Below, one piece after another: positions 54,912 through 63,150 of a stretch of 64,000 bases of DNA. The notes below the pieces were generated by a model, which was not told where the DNA came from, made no database searches, and was given only the letters and a program-made list of their open reading frames with translations. Numbering within the stretch: the stretch's first letter is position 1; each line of letters starts with the position of its first letter. The DNA is from Collimonas rhizosphaerae (GTDB lineage: Bacteria; Pseudomonadota; Gammaproteobacteria; Burkholderiales; Burkholderiaceae_D): assembly GCF_038896935.1 (NCBI RefSeq), contig NZ_JBANDC010000001.1:372001-436000 (forward strand), given 5' to 3'. The translations under genes were made by a program, and so were the position numbers.

Positions 54912-55931
54912 ATGGTCCGCCCACGCTTTTTACCCGACAACTTCACGTTGTTGCTGGTTACTACGGTTCTTGTCGCCAGTCTTTTCCCGGCCAAGGGCCA
55001 GGTCGCGGTCTCTTTCAACCTGATTACCACGCTGGCCATCGGCTTGCTGTTTTTCCTGCACGGCGCCAAGCTGTCGCGCGAAGCGGTGGTGCAAGGGGCG
55101 CTGCACTGGCGCTTGCACCTGACGGTGCTGCTGGCCACTTTTGCACTGTTTCCGCTGCTCGGGCTGGTGTTCAAGCCGCTGCTGCTGCCGCTGGTGACGC
55201 CTGACTTGTATCTCGGGATCCTGTTCCTGTGCACCTTGCCGTCCACCGTGCAATCCTCGATCGCCTTTACCTCGGTGGCGCGCGGCAATGTGCCGGCCGC
55301 CGTGTGCAGCGCATCCGCATCCAACCTGCTTGGCATTTTCCTGACCCCGGTGCTGGTCGGCCTGCTGGTGGTGACGCACAGCCAGGGCAAGGGTTCTTTC
55401 GACTCCATCCTGAATATCGTGATGCAGCTGCTGCTGCCATTTGTCGCCGGCCAGATCGCCCGCCGCTGGATCTGCAAATGGCTGGACAAGCACAAGATCA
55501 TCCTGAAGATGGTGGACCAGGGCTCGATCCTGCTGGTGGTCTACACCGCCTTCAGCGAGGCCGTGGTGCAGGGTCTATGGCATGAGCTGCCGCCGCTGTC
55601 GCTGGTCGGCCTGATGCTGGTGGTGATGCTGCTGCTGTTCGTGATGCTGACCATCGCCACGCTGGCCAGCCGCCGCCTGGGCTTCAACAAGGAGGACGAA
55701 ATCACGATCGTGTTCTGCGGTTCCAAGAAAAGCCTGGCGAGCGGCGTGCCGATGGCGAAAGTCTTGTTTGCCGGGCACACCGTCGGCATGATCGTCTTGC
55801 CCTTGATGCTGTTCCACCAGGTCCAGCTGATGGTGTGCGCGGTGCTGGCGAAACGCTATGCTGCGCGTCCGGTTGAAATCGTCGCCGGCGGCCCGGCGCC
55901 GGTCTGGTCTGACGTCAGCCCCGAGGACTGA
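54912..55931 (+). CDS. SBF-like (bile acid:sodium symporter superfamily) transporter, YfeH type
   Basis: A 339-residue inner-membrane protein with about ten hydrophobic helices. The crossover-type motifs LGILFLCTLPSTVQSSIAFT and VFCGSKKSLASGVPMAKVLF, as well as NLLGIFLTPVL, fit the YfeH/SLC10A7-like branch of the superfamily. Sodium-coupled import of an organic anion is likely, but the substrate is unknown. The 173-bp gap to ftrD shows no strong promoter. It converges with the aldo/keto reductase gene, 12 bp apart. Confidence 0.9.
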   Translation: MVRPRFLPDNFTLLLVTTVLVASLFPAKGQVAVSFNLITTLAIGLLFFLHGAKLSREAVVQGALHWRLHLTVLLATFALFPLLGLVFKPLLLPLVTPDLYLGILFLCTLPSTVQSSIAFTSVARGNVPAAVCSASASNLLGIFLTPVLVGLLVVTHSQGKGSFDSILNIVMQLLLPFVAGQIARRWICKWLDKHKIILKMVDQGSILLVVYTAFSEAVVQGLWHELPPLSLVGLMLVVMLLLFVMLTIATLASRRLGFNKEDEITIVFCGSKKSLASGVPMAKVLFAGHTVGMIVLPLMLFHQVQLMVCAVLAKRYAARPVEIVAGGPAPVWSDVSPED

Positions 55932-55943
55932 GGCTGCTTTTAT

Positions 55944-56993
55944 TCAGGGGGCTGGATTAGGCTGGCGCACGTGGATTGCTTCGATCTCGCGCAAGATATC
56001 GTCATTCAGGATGAGGTTGACGCTGTCGAGATTGCTTTGCAATTGCCCTAGCGTGGTGGCGCCGATGATATTGCTGGTCAGGAAACCGCGGCTGTTGACG
56101 AACGCCAGCGCCATCTGTGCCGGATCCAATCCGTGTTTTTTGGCCAGCGCAACGTAGTCGCCGACCACCCGGTTGACTTGCGGATTGGTATAGCGGCTGA
56201 AACGTTCAAACAAAGTCAGGCGGCCGCCGGCGGGCCGCGCGCCGTCCAGGTATTTTCCCGAAAGTACGCCAAAAGCCAGCGGCGAATACGCCAGCAGCCC
56301 GACCTGTTCACGGAACGCAAATTCCGAATGGCCGATTTCAAACGTGCGGTTGAGCAGGCTGTACGGATTCTGGATGCTGGCCACGCGCGGCAAATCGAAT
56401 TTCTCCGAAGCCCGCAGAAACTCTGAAATACCCCATGGCGTTTCGTTCGAAATCCCGATTTGGCGCACTTTGCCGGCCTTGATGAAGTCCGCCAGGATGG
56501 CCAGCGTTTCTTCGATCGGCACTGTATCTTCGTCTGGAATATGGCTGTAGTTCAGGGTGCCGAAACAATTCACGCTGCGGTCCGGCCAATGCAGCTGGTA
56601 CAGGTCGACGTAGTCCGTCTGCAGGCGTTCCAGGCTGCCGTGCAGGGCTTCCGTCAATCCCTTGCGGTCGAAATTGTTGATGCCGCCGCGCACATGGCGC
56701 GGGTTGTGCGGCTTGCGCGCCGGGCCGGTAGCCTTGGTGGCGATCATGACTTCGCTGCGCTTGCCGGATTTTTTCAGCCAGCTGCCGATATAACGTTCGG
56801 TCGAACCCTGGGTCTCGGCACGCGGCGGCACCGGATACATTTCAGCGGTGTCGATCAGGTTGACGCCATGCGCCAGCGCCAGGTCGATCTGCGCATGCGC
56901 TTCTGCTTCCGAATTTTGTTCGCCCCAGGTCATGGTGCCGAGCGTAATCAGGCTGACCTTGAGCTTGCTGTGTCCGAGTTCACGATATTGCAT
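55944..56993 (-). CDS. tas: NADP(H)-dependent aldo/keto reductase, Tas type
   Basis: A 349-residue TIM-barrel oxidoreductase. The catalytic tetrad is in NLIDTAEMYPVPP (Asp/Tyr), VMIATKATGPAR (Lys) and YQLHWPDRSVNCFG (His). IIGATTLGQLQSNLDSVNL is the NADPH site. The PPRAETQGSTERYIGSWL region is diagnostic of the Tas/YajO subgroup. AAGGAAG precedes the ATG. The physiological substrate is unknown. Confidence 0.93.
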   Translation of the reverse strand: MQYRELGHSKLKVSLITLGTMTWGEQNSEAEAHAQIDLALAHGVNLIDTAEMYPVPPRAETQGSTERYIGSWLKKSGKRSEVMIATKATGPARKPHNPRHVRGGINNFDRKGLTEALHGSLERLQTDYVDLYQLHWPDRSVNCFGTLNYSHIPDEDTVPIEETLAILADFIKAGKVRQIGISNETPWGISEFLRASEKFDLPRVASIQNPYSLLNRTFEIGHSEFAFREQVGLLAYSPLAFGVLSGKYLDGARPAGGRLTLFERFSRYTNPQVNRVVGDYVALAKKHGLDPAQMALAFVNSRGFLTSNIIGATTLGQLQSNLDSVNLILNDDILREIEAIHVRQPNPAP

Positions 56994-57167
56994 TGTCGCT
57001 TCCTTTGCGGCGGGCGCTAAAAATTGGTGATGACGATATGACGACCAGGACCGCCGGTGTGCGGCAGCCGCCGATCCACGCCTGGGTGCAGGGGAATTGC
57101 CGCGTGCTGCCGAGGGCTAAGAGTATAGCTGGATCGCCGTTTCGCTGCAGGCCGCGGCAGCCCGCAG

Positions 57168-58460
57168 TCAAGTAGCTGTTGGGGTTGCCGGCGACGGCGG
57201 GTGGTTCGGCGGATGCGGGGCCGCAGCCGGACTGGTCAGTTTGTCGAGGCCGAACAGGGTAGGGAACAAGCGTATCCACAGCAGCACCACGACCACCGTG
57301 CCGACGCCGCCCAGCAGCACCGCCGGCACCGGTCCCAGCCATGCCGCGGTGACGCCGGATTCGAATTCGCCCAGCTGGTTGGAAGTGCCGATGAAAACCG
57401 AATTGACGGCGCTGACGCGGCCGCGCATATGGTCCGGCGTTTCCAGCTGCACGAAAGAAGAACGCACCACCACGCTGATCATGTCGGAAGCGCCGAGCAC
57501 AACCAGCGCCGCCAGCGACAAGACGAACGAACGGGACAGGGCAAACACGATAGTCGCCAGGCCAAACACGGCAACCGCAATGAACATGCTGCGGCCGACA
57601 CGCCGGCTCAGCGGCCGCCGCGCCAGGAAGATCGCCGTCGACAGCGCTCCCACCGCCGGCGCCGAGCGCAGCAGGCCGAGGCCGAGCGGGCCGGTGGCGA
57701 GGATGTCATGCGCATAGATCGGCAGCAAGGCGGTGGCGCCGCCCAGCAGCACAGCGAACAAGTCGAGCGATATGGCGCCGAGGATCGCAGGCCGGCTCTT
57801 GATGAATGCAATCCCCGCCAGCAATGAACTGAGGGTGGCCGGTTCGCGCCGCGGCAACGCGCTTTCGATCCGGATCAGCGACACCAGCAGGCTGGCGCCG
57901 ATGAACAGTGCGCTGCTGGTGGTGTACACCGCGCTTGGCCCCAGCACATAAATGAAGCCGCCCAACGCCGGGCCGATGATCACCGCCGTTTGCGTGGCCG
58001 ATGCCGCCCAGGCGACGGCGCGCGGCAGCAGGCGTGCAGGCACCAGGCCGGGAACCAGCGCTTGCAATGTCGGCGATTCAAAGGCATGGGTCGCGCCGAT
58101 CACAAACACGATGGCGAAAATGGCCTCCTTGTCGAGCCAGCCGTAGATGCTGCCGATGGCCAGCGCCGCCGCGGCCACGCCCTTGATGAACAGGCAGATG
58201 CGGGCGATCTTGCGGCGGTCGTAACGGTCGGCGACATGGCCGACCAGCAACGCCAGGAACAGGGCGGGCAGGAATTGCACCAGGCCCACCATGCCGAGGT
58301 CAAAAGCGCTATGCGTGAGTTGATACACTTGCCAGCCGACGGCGACGATCTGCATCTGGTTGGCGATGGTGGAGGCAACGCGCGCGCCCCAGAACAGCGT
58401 AAACGGGCGATGGCTCAGGACGGATTCGGATGCTGGACTGGCTGGGGCGGGGGCGGTCAT
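57168..58460 (-). CDS. MFS transporter (EntS-like exporter family)
   Basis: A 430-residue permease with twelve hydrophobic helices. The loop 2-3 motif is GHVADRYDRRKIARIC and the central loop carries LARRPLSRRVGRS. HRPFTLFWGARVASTIANQMQ at the N-terminus and SVFIGTSNQLGEFESGVTAA near the C-terminus fit the enterobactin-exporter-like branch (EntS/MFS_3). I chose the ATG at 58460; the longer frame would run through the terminator of the upstream gene. The substrate cannot be named. The tail is Pro/Thr rich. Confidence 0.88.
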   Translation of the reverse strand: MTAPAPASPASESVLSHRPFTLFWGARVASTIANQMQIVAVGWQVYQLTHSAFDLGMVGLVQFLPALFLALLVGHVADRYDRRKIARICLFIKGVAAAALAIGSIYGWLDKEAIFAIVFVIGATHAFESPTLQALVPGLVPARLLPRAVAWAASATQTAVIIGPALGGFIYVLGPSAVYTTSSALFIGASLLVSLIRIESALPRREPATLSSLLAGIAFIKSRPAILGAISLDLFAVLLGGATALLPIYAHDILATGPLGLGLLRSAPAVGALSTAIFLARRPLSRRVGRSMFIAVAVFGLATIVFALSRSFVLSLAALVVLGASDMISVVVRSSFVQLETPDHMRGRVSAVNSVFIGTSNQLGEFESGVTAAWLGPVPAVLLGGVGTVVVVLLWIRLFPTLFGLDKLTSPAAAPHPPNHPPSPATPTAT

Positions 58461-58507
58461 GTGGCGTAGGAAAATCGGGGCAAGGCCATAGAATATGCTT
58501 TTCCCAT

Positions 58508-58538
58508 AAAAAAAGCCGCTATCTGCAGCGGCTTTTTT
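58508..58538 (-). terminator. Terminator after the peptide-binding protein gene
   Basis: AAAAAAA-GCCGCT-N6-AGCGGC-TTTTTT is symmetrical and lies 12 bp after the stop codon of the upstream gene. It separates it from the MFS gene, whose ATG is 47 bp further on. Confidence 0.9.
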
Positions 58539-58550
58539 CATGCGTGTGGC

Positions 58551-60140
58551 TTATTCGGGATGGAACTGGTGGGCGAAAGTAAATTCGTCGGTACGCGGCG
58601 TGTATTTGAGGCCCTTGCGCAGCGCCCATGTCGCGTACTGATGATATAGCGGGATCAGTGCGTAATCGTTGAGCGCCACCACGGCGCCCTGGCGCGCGAA
58701 ATCCTCACGCTGTTTCTGGTCGACCGAACCCAATGACGATTGCACCAGCTGGTCCAGTTTCGGATTGGTGTATTTGCCCCAGTTCCATGAACCCCAGCCG
58801 GTATCGGGATTGGTGGTGCCGAGCAGGGTGCGCAAACCGAAATCGCCGGCCAGCGTGCCCCAGCCCAGCAAGGCGGCGCTGTACTCGCCCGCACGCGCCT
58901 TGCCGAAGTAGACTGCCAGCGGCAGCGTCTCGACCTTGGCCTGGATCCCGACCCGGTTCAGGAATTGGGCAACGGTCTGCACCACGCGCTCATCGTTGAT
59001 GTAGCGGTTGTTCGGGCCATGCAGCGTAATCCCGAAGCCGTTGGGATAGCCGGCCGCCGCCAGCAGTTTCTTGGCGCCTTCAGGATCGTATTTTTCCACT
59101 TTCAGCGTATCGGCATAACCCAGGATGCCGGGCGCGATGATGTTCGATGCCGGCACCGCCAGTCCTTCCAGGGTGCGGTCAACCAAAGCCTGGCGGTTGA
59201 TGGCCTTGGAAATCGCCTGGCGCACGCGCGCGTCTTTCAGCGGATTCTTGTCCAGCGGTTTGCCGGCCTTGTCGGTAATGTCCGGCGATTTGTCGCGCGA
59301 CTGGTCCAGGGTCCAGAAGATAGTGCGCCAGGAAATCTTTTGCGCCAGCTTGAACTGCGGGTTGGTTTTCAGTTTGGCGAGGTCGGCCGGCGGTACGTTT
59401 TCGATGGCGTCGACTTCACCCGCCAGCAAGGCGGCCAGGCGGGCGCCGTCAGAGGTCAGGATGCGGAAGGTGACCTTGTCCCAGGCCGCTTTCTCGCCCC
59501 AGTAAGCATCGTTGCGCACCAGCTCGATACGGTCGCCGCGCTTGAAGCTGGCGAACTTGAAGGGGCCGGTGCCGACCAGCGCCTTGCCGCTGTTGAAATC
59601 GTCGGTGGTGGCGTTTTGCGCGGCTTTCTTGGAAACGATGAAGATGGTGCTGACATCCAGCGCCAGCGGCCCGTAAGGCGTGGCGGTTTTGAGGCGGACG
59701 GTATAGGGATCGACGGCCTGTTTGCTGACGATCTGTTTGGTGTAGCTGGTGAACGGCCCGGGGCTGTTGGTCAGCGTCGCGGGGCGGTCCAGCGAAAATA
59801 CAACATCTTCCGCGGTCAGTTCGGAGCCATCGCTGAATTTGACGCCGCGGCGCAGCTTGAATTCCCAGGTGAGCGGATCAATTGCCGTCCAGGAAGTAGC
59901 CAGGCCCGGAATCAGGCGCCCGTTCGGGTCGACATTGACCAGCGCATCGAACAGGTGCGACGACAGCGAGATGTTCGGCGCAATGTTGTTGAAGTGGGGG
60001 TCAAGGGTCGAGACATCGGCAAACAGGCCGATTTTCAGGTCCGCAGCGTGGCTTGGCGCGGCGCTGAGCGCTACCGAGGCCAACGCGCCAAGGCCGGCAA
60101 AAGCCAGGCTCAGTATTTTCTTTCTTGAAAGCTGGAACAT
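58551..60140 (-). CDS. ABC transporter substrate-binding protein, family 5 (peptide/opine/nickel type)
   Basis: A 529-residue exported protein with signal KKILSLAFAGLGALASVALS...SHA, followed by a class C binding fold. LKIGLFADVSTLDPHFNN, WTAIDPLTWEFKLRRGVKFS and DGSELTAEDVVFSLDR are SBP_bac_5 signatures. No permease or ATPase is adjacent, so it is an orphan receptor. The ATG at 60140 has GGAG six bases upstream and is preferred over the ATG at 60170. The ligand is unknown. Confidence 0.9.
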   Translation of the reverse strand: MFQLSRKKILSLAFAGLGALASVALSAAPSHAADLKIGLFADVSTLDPHFNNIAPNISLSSHLFDALVNVDPNGRLIPGLATSWTAIDPLTWEFKLRRGVKFSDGSELTAEDVVFSLDRPATLTNSPGPFTSYTKQIVSKQAVDPYTVRLKTATPYGPLALDVSTIFIVSKKAAQNATTDDFNSGKALVGTGPFKFASFKRGDRIELVRNDAYWGEKAAWDKVTFRILTSDGARLAALLAGEVDAIENVPPADLAKLKTNPQFKLAQKISWRTIFWTLDQSRDKSPDITDKAGKPLDKNPLKDARVRQAISKAINRQALVDRTLEGLAVPASNIIAPGILGYADTLKVEKYDPEGAKKLLAAAGYPNGFGITLHGPNNRYINDERVVQTVAQFLNRVGIQAKVETLPLAVYFGKARAGEYSAALLGWGTLAGDFGLRTLLGTTNPDTGWGSWNWGKYTNPKLDQLVQSSLGSVDQKQREDFARQGAVVALNDYALIPLYHQYATWALRKGLKYTPRTDEFTFAHQFHPE

Positions 60141-60202
60141 GCGATCTCCCAATCGTGATGAATAAGGCAAAAGCTGATTCTATGGGCGCTCACATAATTA
60201 TC

Positions 60203-60235
60203 AAAACACAATAATTGCTTCCTGTTATGTGTTTT
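60203..60235. promoter_or_regulatory. Inverted repeat in the divergent gap before the binding protein and csp genes
   Basis: Eight-base arms AAAACACA and TGTGTTTT are 17 bp apart, in the AT-rich stretch 60-95 bp before the binding-protein start. A perfect 12-bp palindrome GATTGCGCAATC lies further on (60285-60296). The gap (60141-60481) holds no gene; the right half is the csp leader. Confidence 0.4.
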
Positions 60236-60365
60236 AGTTATATAGGGTAAAATGGGCGTCCCGAATCGCTGGCCCGGAACGGCAGATTGCGCAATCAAAA
60301 ACGCAACTCTTTCCCTCGACGCAACTTTTATTTACGCCCCCGGTGTTTTAAATAAAATTATCGGT

Positions 60366-60481
60366 TATAATGCGACATCGTTTAAGATTCGAGCTAGTAG
60401 TGCAGTATTAGTCTGTCATTTCTTTCTTGCTTCAAACGATCTAACGGGCGACAGCCCAACTTAACTGAAATAGGAAATGTA
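60366..60481 (+). promoter_or_regulatory. csp promoter -10 and 5' leader
   Basis: A perfect TATAAT (60366-60371) predicts a start near 60378 and a leader of about 104 nt before the csp ATG. Cold-shock genes usually have long structured leaders that act as thermosensors. GGAAATGTA gives the ribosome binding site. Confidence 0.5.
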
Positions 60482-60685
60482 ATGGCAACTGGTATCGTAA
60501 AGTGGTTCAATGATTCGAAGGGTTTTGGTTTTATTACTCCTGACGAAGGTGGTGAAGATCTGTTCGCGCACTTCTCCGCAATCAATTCTTCCGGCTTCAA
60601 GTCGCTGCAAGAGAACCAACGTGTTTCTTTCGAAGTTACTGCCGGCCCAAAGGGCAAGCAAGCTTCGAACATCCAAGCTATCTAA
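60482..60685 (+). CDS. Cold-shock protein (CspA family)
   Basis: A 67-residue single-stranded nucleic-acid-binding OB-fold protein, an RNA chaperone. RNP1 is KGFGFI and RNP2 is LFAHFSAI. The start GIVKWFNDSKGFGFITPDEG and the end GPKGKQASNIQ are canonical. Its codon usage is noticeably more biased to preferred codons than neighbouring genes, as for a highly expressed protein. A terminator follows. Confidence 0.97.
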   Translation: MATGIVKWFNDSKGFGFITPDEGGEDLFAHFSAINSSGFKSLQENQRVSFEVTAGPKGKQASNIQAI

Positions 60686-60727
60686 TATTAGATACGGCTT
60701 ACTCAGTTGAAATAAACTGAGCATCGC

Positions 60728-60757
60728 AAAAATCCCTGGCTTGCCGGGGATTTTTTT
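60728..60757 (+). terminator. Terminator after csp
   Basis: AAAAATCCC...GGGGATTTTTTT forms a stem with a seven-T tail, about 45 bp after the stop. The remaining gap to livK (to 60957) shows no gene and no clear promoter. Confidence 0.9.
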
Positions 60758-60957
60758 CGTCTGTAGCAAACGCAGCGGCGACTATATAAAAGCGGAAAGA
60801 GGCGCCTTGTCAGGAAGCTGTAAGGGTGGCCTGAAATGCTGGGGTCGTCTGTATACCAGATGGCGGATATTGCAGTATGCTGGATCACCTTTTACTTAAG
60901 ACAGCGCATTGGCGTCGATGCTGATGCCCATCCATATAAAAACACGGAGGAGACGAC

Positions 60958-62115
60958 ATGAATACAATAATCAAAACATGTGTGGCAGCGGCATTGGTCA
61001 GCTGGTCGCTGGCGGCAGGAGCGGCAGAGCCGATCAAGATCGGCGTCACGGGACCATTTACCGGCGGCTCCGCGCCGATGGGCGTATCGATGCGCGACGG
61101 CGTCAAGCTGGCGGTGGCGGACATCAACGCCAAGGGCGGCGTGCTGGGACGCCAGCTGCAGCTGGTCGAGCGCGACGATGAAGCCAAGAATGAACGCGGA
61201 GTCCAGGTCGCGCAGGAACTGATCAACAAGGAAAAAGTGGTCGGCACGGTCGGCTTCATCAACACCGGCGTCGCCCTGGCGTCGCAGCGCTTCTACCAGG
61301 AAGCCAAGATCCCGGTCATGAACAACGTCGCCACCGGCAGCATCATCACCAAGCAGTTCGTGGCGCCGGACCAGAAGGATAACTACATATTCCGCACCTC
61401 GGCCAACGACACCATCCAGTCGGCGATGATCGTCGACGAAGCCGTAGTGCGTCAAAAACACACCAAGGTGGCAATCCTGGCCGACTCCACCAATTACGGC
61501 CAGCTCGGCCGCGAAGACCTGGAACGTGCTTTGGCCGCCAAGGGCATCAAACCGGTCGCCGTTGAAAAATACAACCTGAAAGATGTGGACATGACGGCGC
61601 AGCTGCTGAAGGCCAAGCAGGGCGGCGCCGAGGTGGTGCTGACTTACGGCATCGGCCCGGAGCTGGCGCAGATCGCCAACGGCATGGAAAAGCTCAACTG
61701 GAAAGTGCCCCTCATCGGCAGCTGGACCTTGTCGATGGGGAATTTCATCGATAACGCCGGCAAGAACGGCGACGGCGCGCGCATGCCGCAAACCTTCATC
61801 CAGGATGGCAGTACAGCCAAGCGCAAGGCCTTCATCGAAGCCTATCAGAAAGCCTACAAGATCGACCGCATGCCGTCCCCCGTGTCAGCTGCGCAAGGCT
61901 ATGACTCGCTCTACCTGCTGGCGGCGGCAATCAAGCAGGCTGGCAGCACCGACGGCGTCAAGGTGCGTGAAGCATTGGAAAACCTGAACGGCACGGTGGA
62001 AGGCGTGGTCACCAGCTACACCAAGCCGTATAGCCACGACGACCATGAAGCGATCAAGCCAAATATGGTGGTGATCGGCGAAGTCAAGAACGGCCGGGTG
62101 GTATTGGCCAAGTGA
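60958..62115 (+). CDS. livK: Branched-chain amino-acid ABC transporter substrate-binding protein
   Basis: A 385-residue periplasmic receptor. The signal peptide (CVAAALVSWSLAAGAAEP) is followed by the type I binding fold: IKIGVTGPFTGGSAPMGVSM, DINAKGGVLGRQLQLVERDD and the hinge VVLTYGIGPELAQ. GGAGGAGACG precedes the ATG. Permease genes livH and livM follow, so this is the receptor of that transporter. Branched-chain amino acids are the default; related acids or amides are possible. Confidence 0.93.
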   Translation: MNTIIKTCVAAALVSWSLAAGAAEPIKIGVTGPFTGGSAPMGVSMRDGVKLAVADINAKGGVLGRQLQLVERDDEAKNERGVQVAQELINKEKVVGTVGFINTGVALASQRFYQEAKIPVMNNVATGSIITKQFVAPDQKDNYIFRTSANDTIQSAMIVDEAVVRQKHTKVAILADSTNYGQLGREDLERALAAKGIKPVAVEKYNLKDVDMTAQLLKAKQGGAEVVLTYGIGPELAQIANGMEKLNWKVPLIGSWTLSMGNFIDNAGKNGDGARMPQTFIQDGSTAKRKAFIEAYQKAYKIDRMPSPVSAAQGYDSLYLLAAAIKQAGSTDGVKVREALENLNGTVEGVVTSYTKPYSHDDHEAIKPNMVVIGEVKNGRVVLAK

Positions 62116-62176
62116 TAGGAAGCCGGAGCGCAGCACTGCCGCGTTCCGGCGATACATCCGTTTAAGCGACATCGGT

Positions 62177-62202
62177 CCAGCCTGAGCAGGTATACAGGCT
62201 GG
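62177..62202 (+). repeat. Hairpin between livK and livH
   Basis: The eight-base arms CCAGCCTG and CAGGCTGG are followed by ATTTGTTTCG. A weak intrinsic terminator or processing hairpin would give more receptor than permease, as is common for binding-protein genes. Confidence 0.6.
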
Positions 62203-62257
62203 ATTTGTTTCGTCAAACGGCAGCGTTACTTTGCCATTTGTCTCTTGGGTCCATATC

Positions 62258-63148
62258 ATGGAAATTCTGCTGCAACTCGTCTTCAGCGGCATCGCGCTAG
62301 GCATGATCTACGCGGTGATCGCTTTCGGTTATCAACTTACGTTCGCCACCTCCGGCACCCTCAACTTCGGCCAGGGTGAAGCGCTCATGCTGGGCGCGCT
62401 GGTGGGCCTCAGCCTGGTCGGCAATATCCATGGCGGCCCTTACCTGAACTATTGGTTGATGATCCCGGTGGTGATCGTGTTCGGCGCGCTGCAAGGCGTG
62501 GTGGTCGAATGGATAGGGGTGCGCCCGGCGCTCAAGATCAAATCGGAATTCGGCTGGATCATGTCGACCATCGCGCTGGCGATCATCTTCAAGAACGTCG
62601 CTGAAAACATCTGGGGCAAGGACGACCTGACTTTTCCTTCGCCCTTGTCGTCGACGCCGTTCCAGGTATTCGGCGCCAACGTCCAGCCGATGCAGGTGGT
62701 GGTGGTGCTGGGCGCGCTGGCGATGATGCTGGCGGTCGAGTTCTTCAACCGCAAATCGATTTACGGCAAGGCAGTGGTGGCGACTTCCAACGACCGCGAT
62801 GCGGCCGGCCTGATGGGCATCAACACCAGCATGGTGATTACATTTTCCTACGCGTTGTCGTCGGCCACGGCAGCGTTTGCCGGCGTGCTGGTGGCGCCGC
62901 TGACCTTGACCGGCGCCACGATGGGCGCGGCGCTCGGGCTGAAAGCTTTTGCGGTGGCGATCATCGGCGGCCTGACTTCGGGCATGGGGGCGGTAGTCGG
63001 CGGCCTGATCCTGGGCATCGCCGAGACGCTGACCGGGTTCTATATCTCCACCGGCTACAAGGAGGTGCCGGGGCTGCTGTTGCTGTTGCTGGTGCTGGCT
63101 GTCAAGCCGGCCGGCCTGTTCGGCAAGACCGCCATCAAGAAGGTGTGA
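62258..63148 (+). CDS. livH: Branched-chain amino-acid ABC transporter permease LivH
   Basis: A 296-residue membrane permease with eight or so helices. The N-terminal LVFSGIALGMIYAVIAFGYQ and LNFGQGEALMLGALVGL and the EAA-like loop ATSNDRDAAGLMGINTSM are LivH signatures. I chose the ATG at 62258; the earlier in-frame ATG at 62231 lies in the leader. livM follows two bases after the stop. Confidence 0.94.
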   Translation: MEILLQLVFSGIALGMIYAVIAFGYQLTFATSGTLNFGQGEALMLGALVGLSLVGNIHGGPYLNYWLMIPVVIVFGALQGVVVEWIGVRPALKIKSEFGWIMSTIALAIIFKNVAENIWGKDDLTFPSPLSSTPFQVFGANVQPMQVVVVLGALAMMLAVEFFNRKSIYGKAVVATSNDRDAAGLMGINTSMVITFSYALSSATAAFAGVLVAPLTLTGATMGAALGLKAFAVAIIGGLTSGMGAVVGGLILGIAETLTGFYISTGYKEVPGLLLLLLVLAVKPAGLFGKTAIKKV

Positions 63149-63150
63149 AT

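Noticed and set aside
58461..58541. Longer N-terminus for the MFS transporter
   Set aside because: It would translate through the terminator of the upstream gene and add residues absent from the family.
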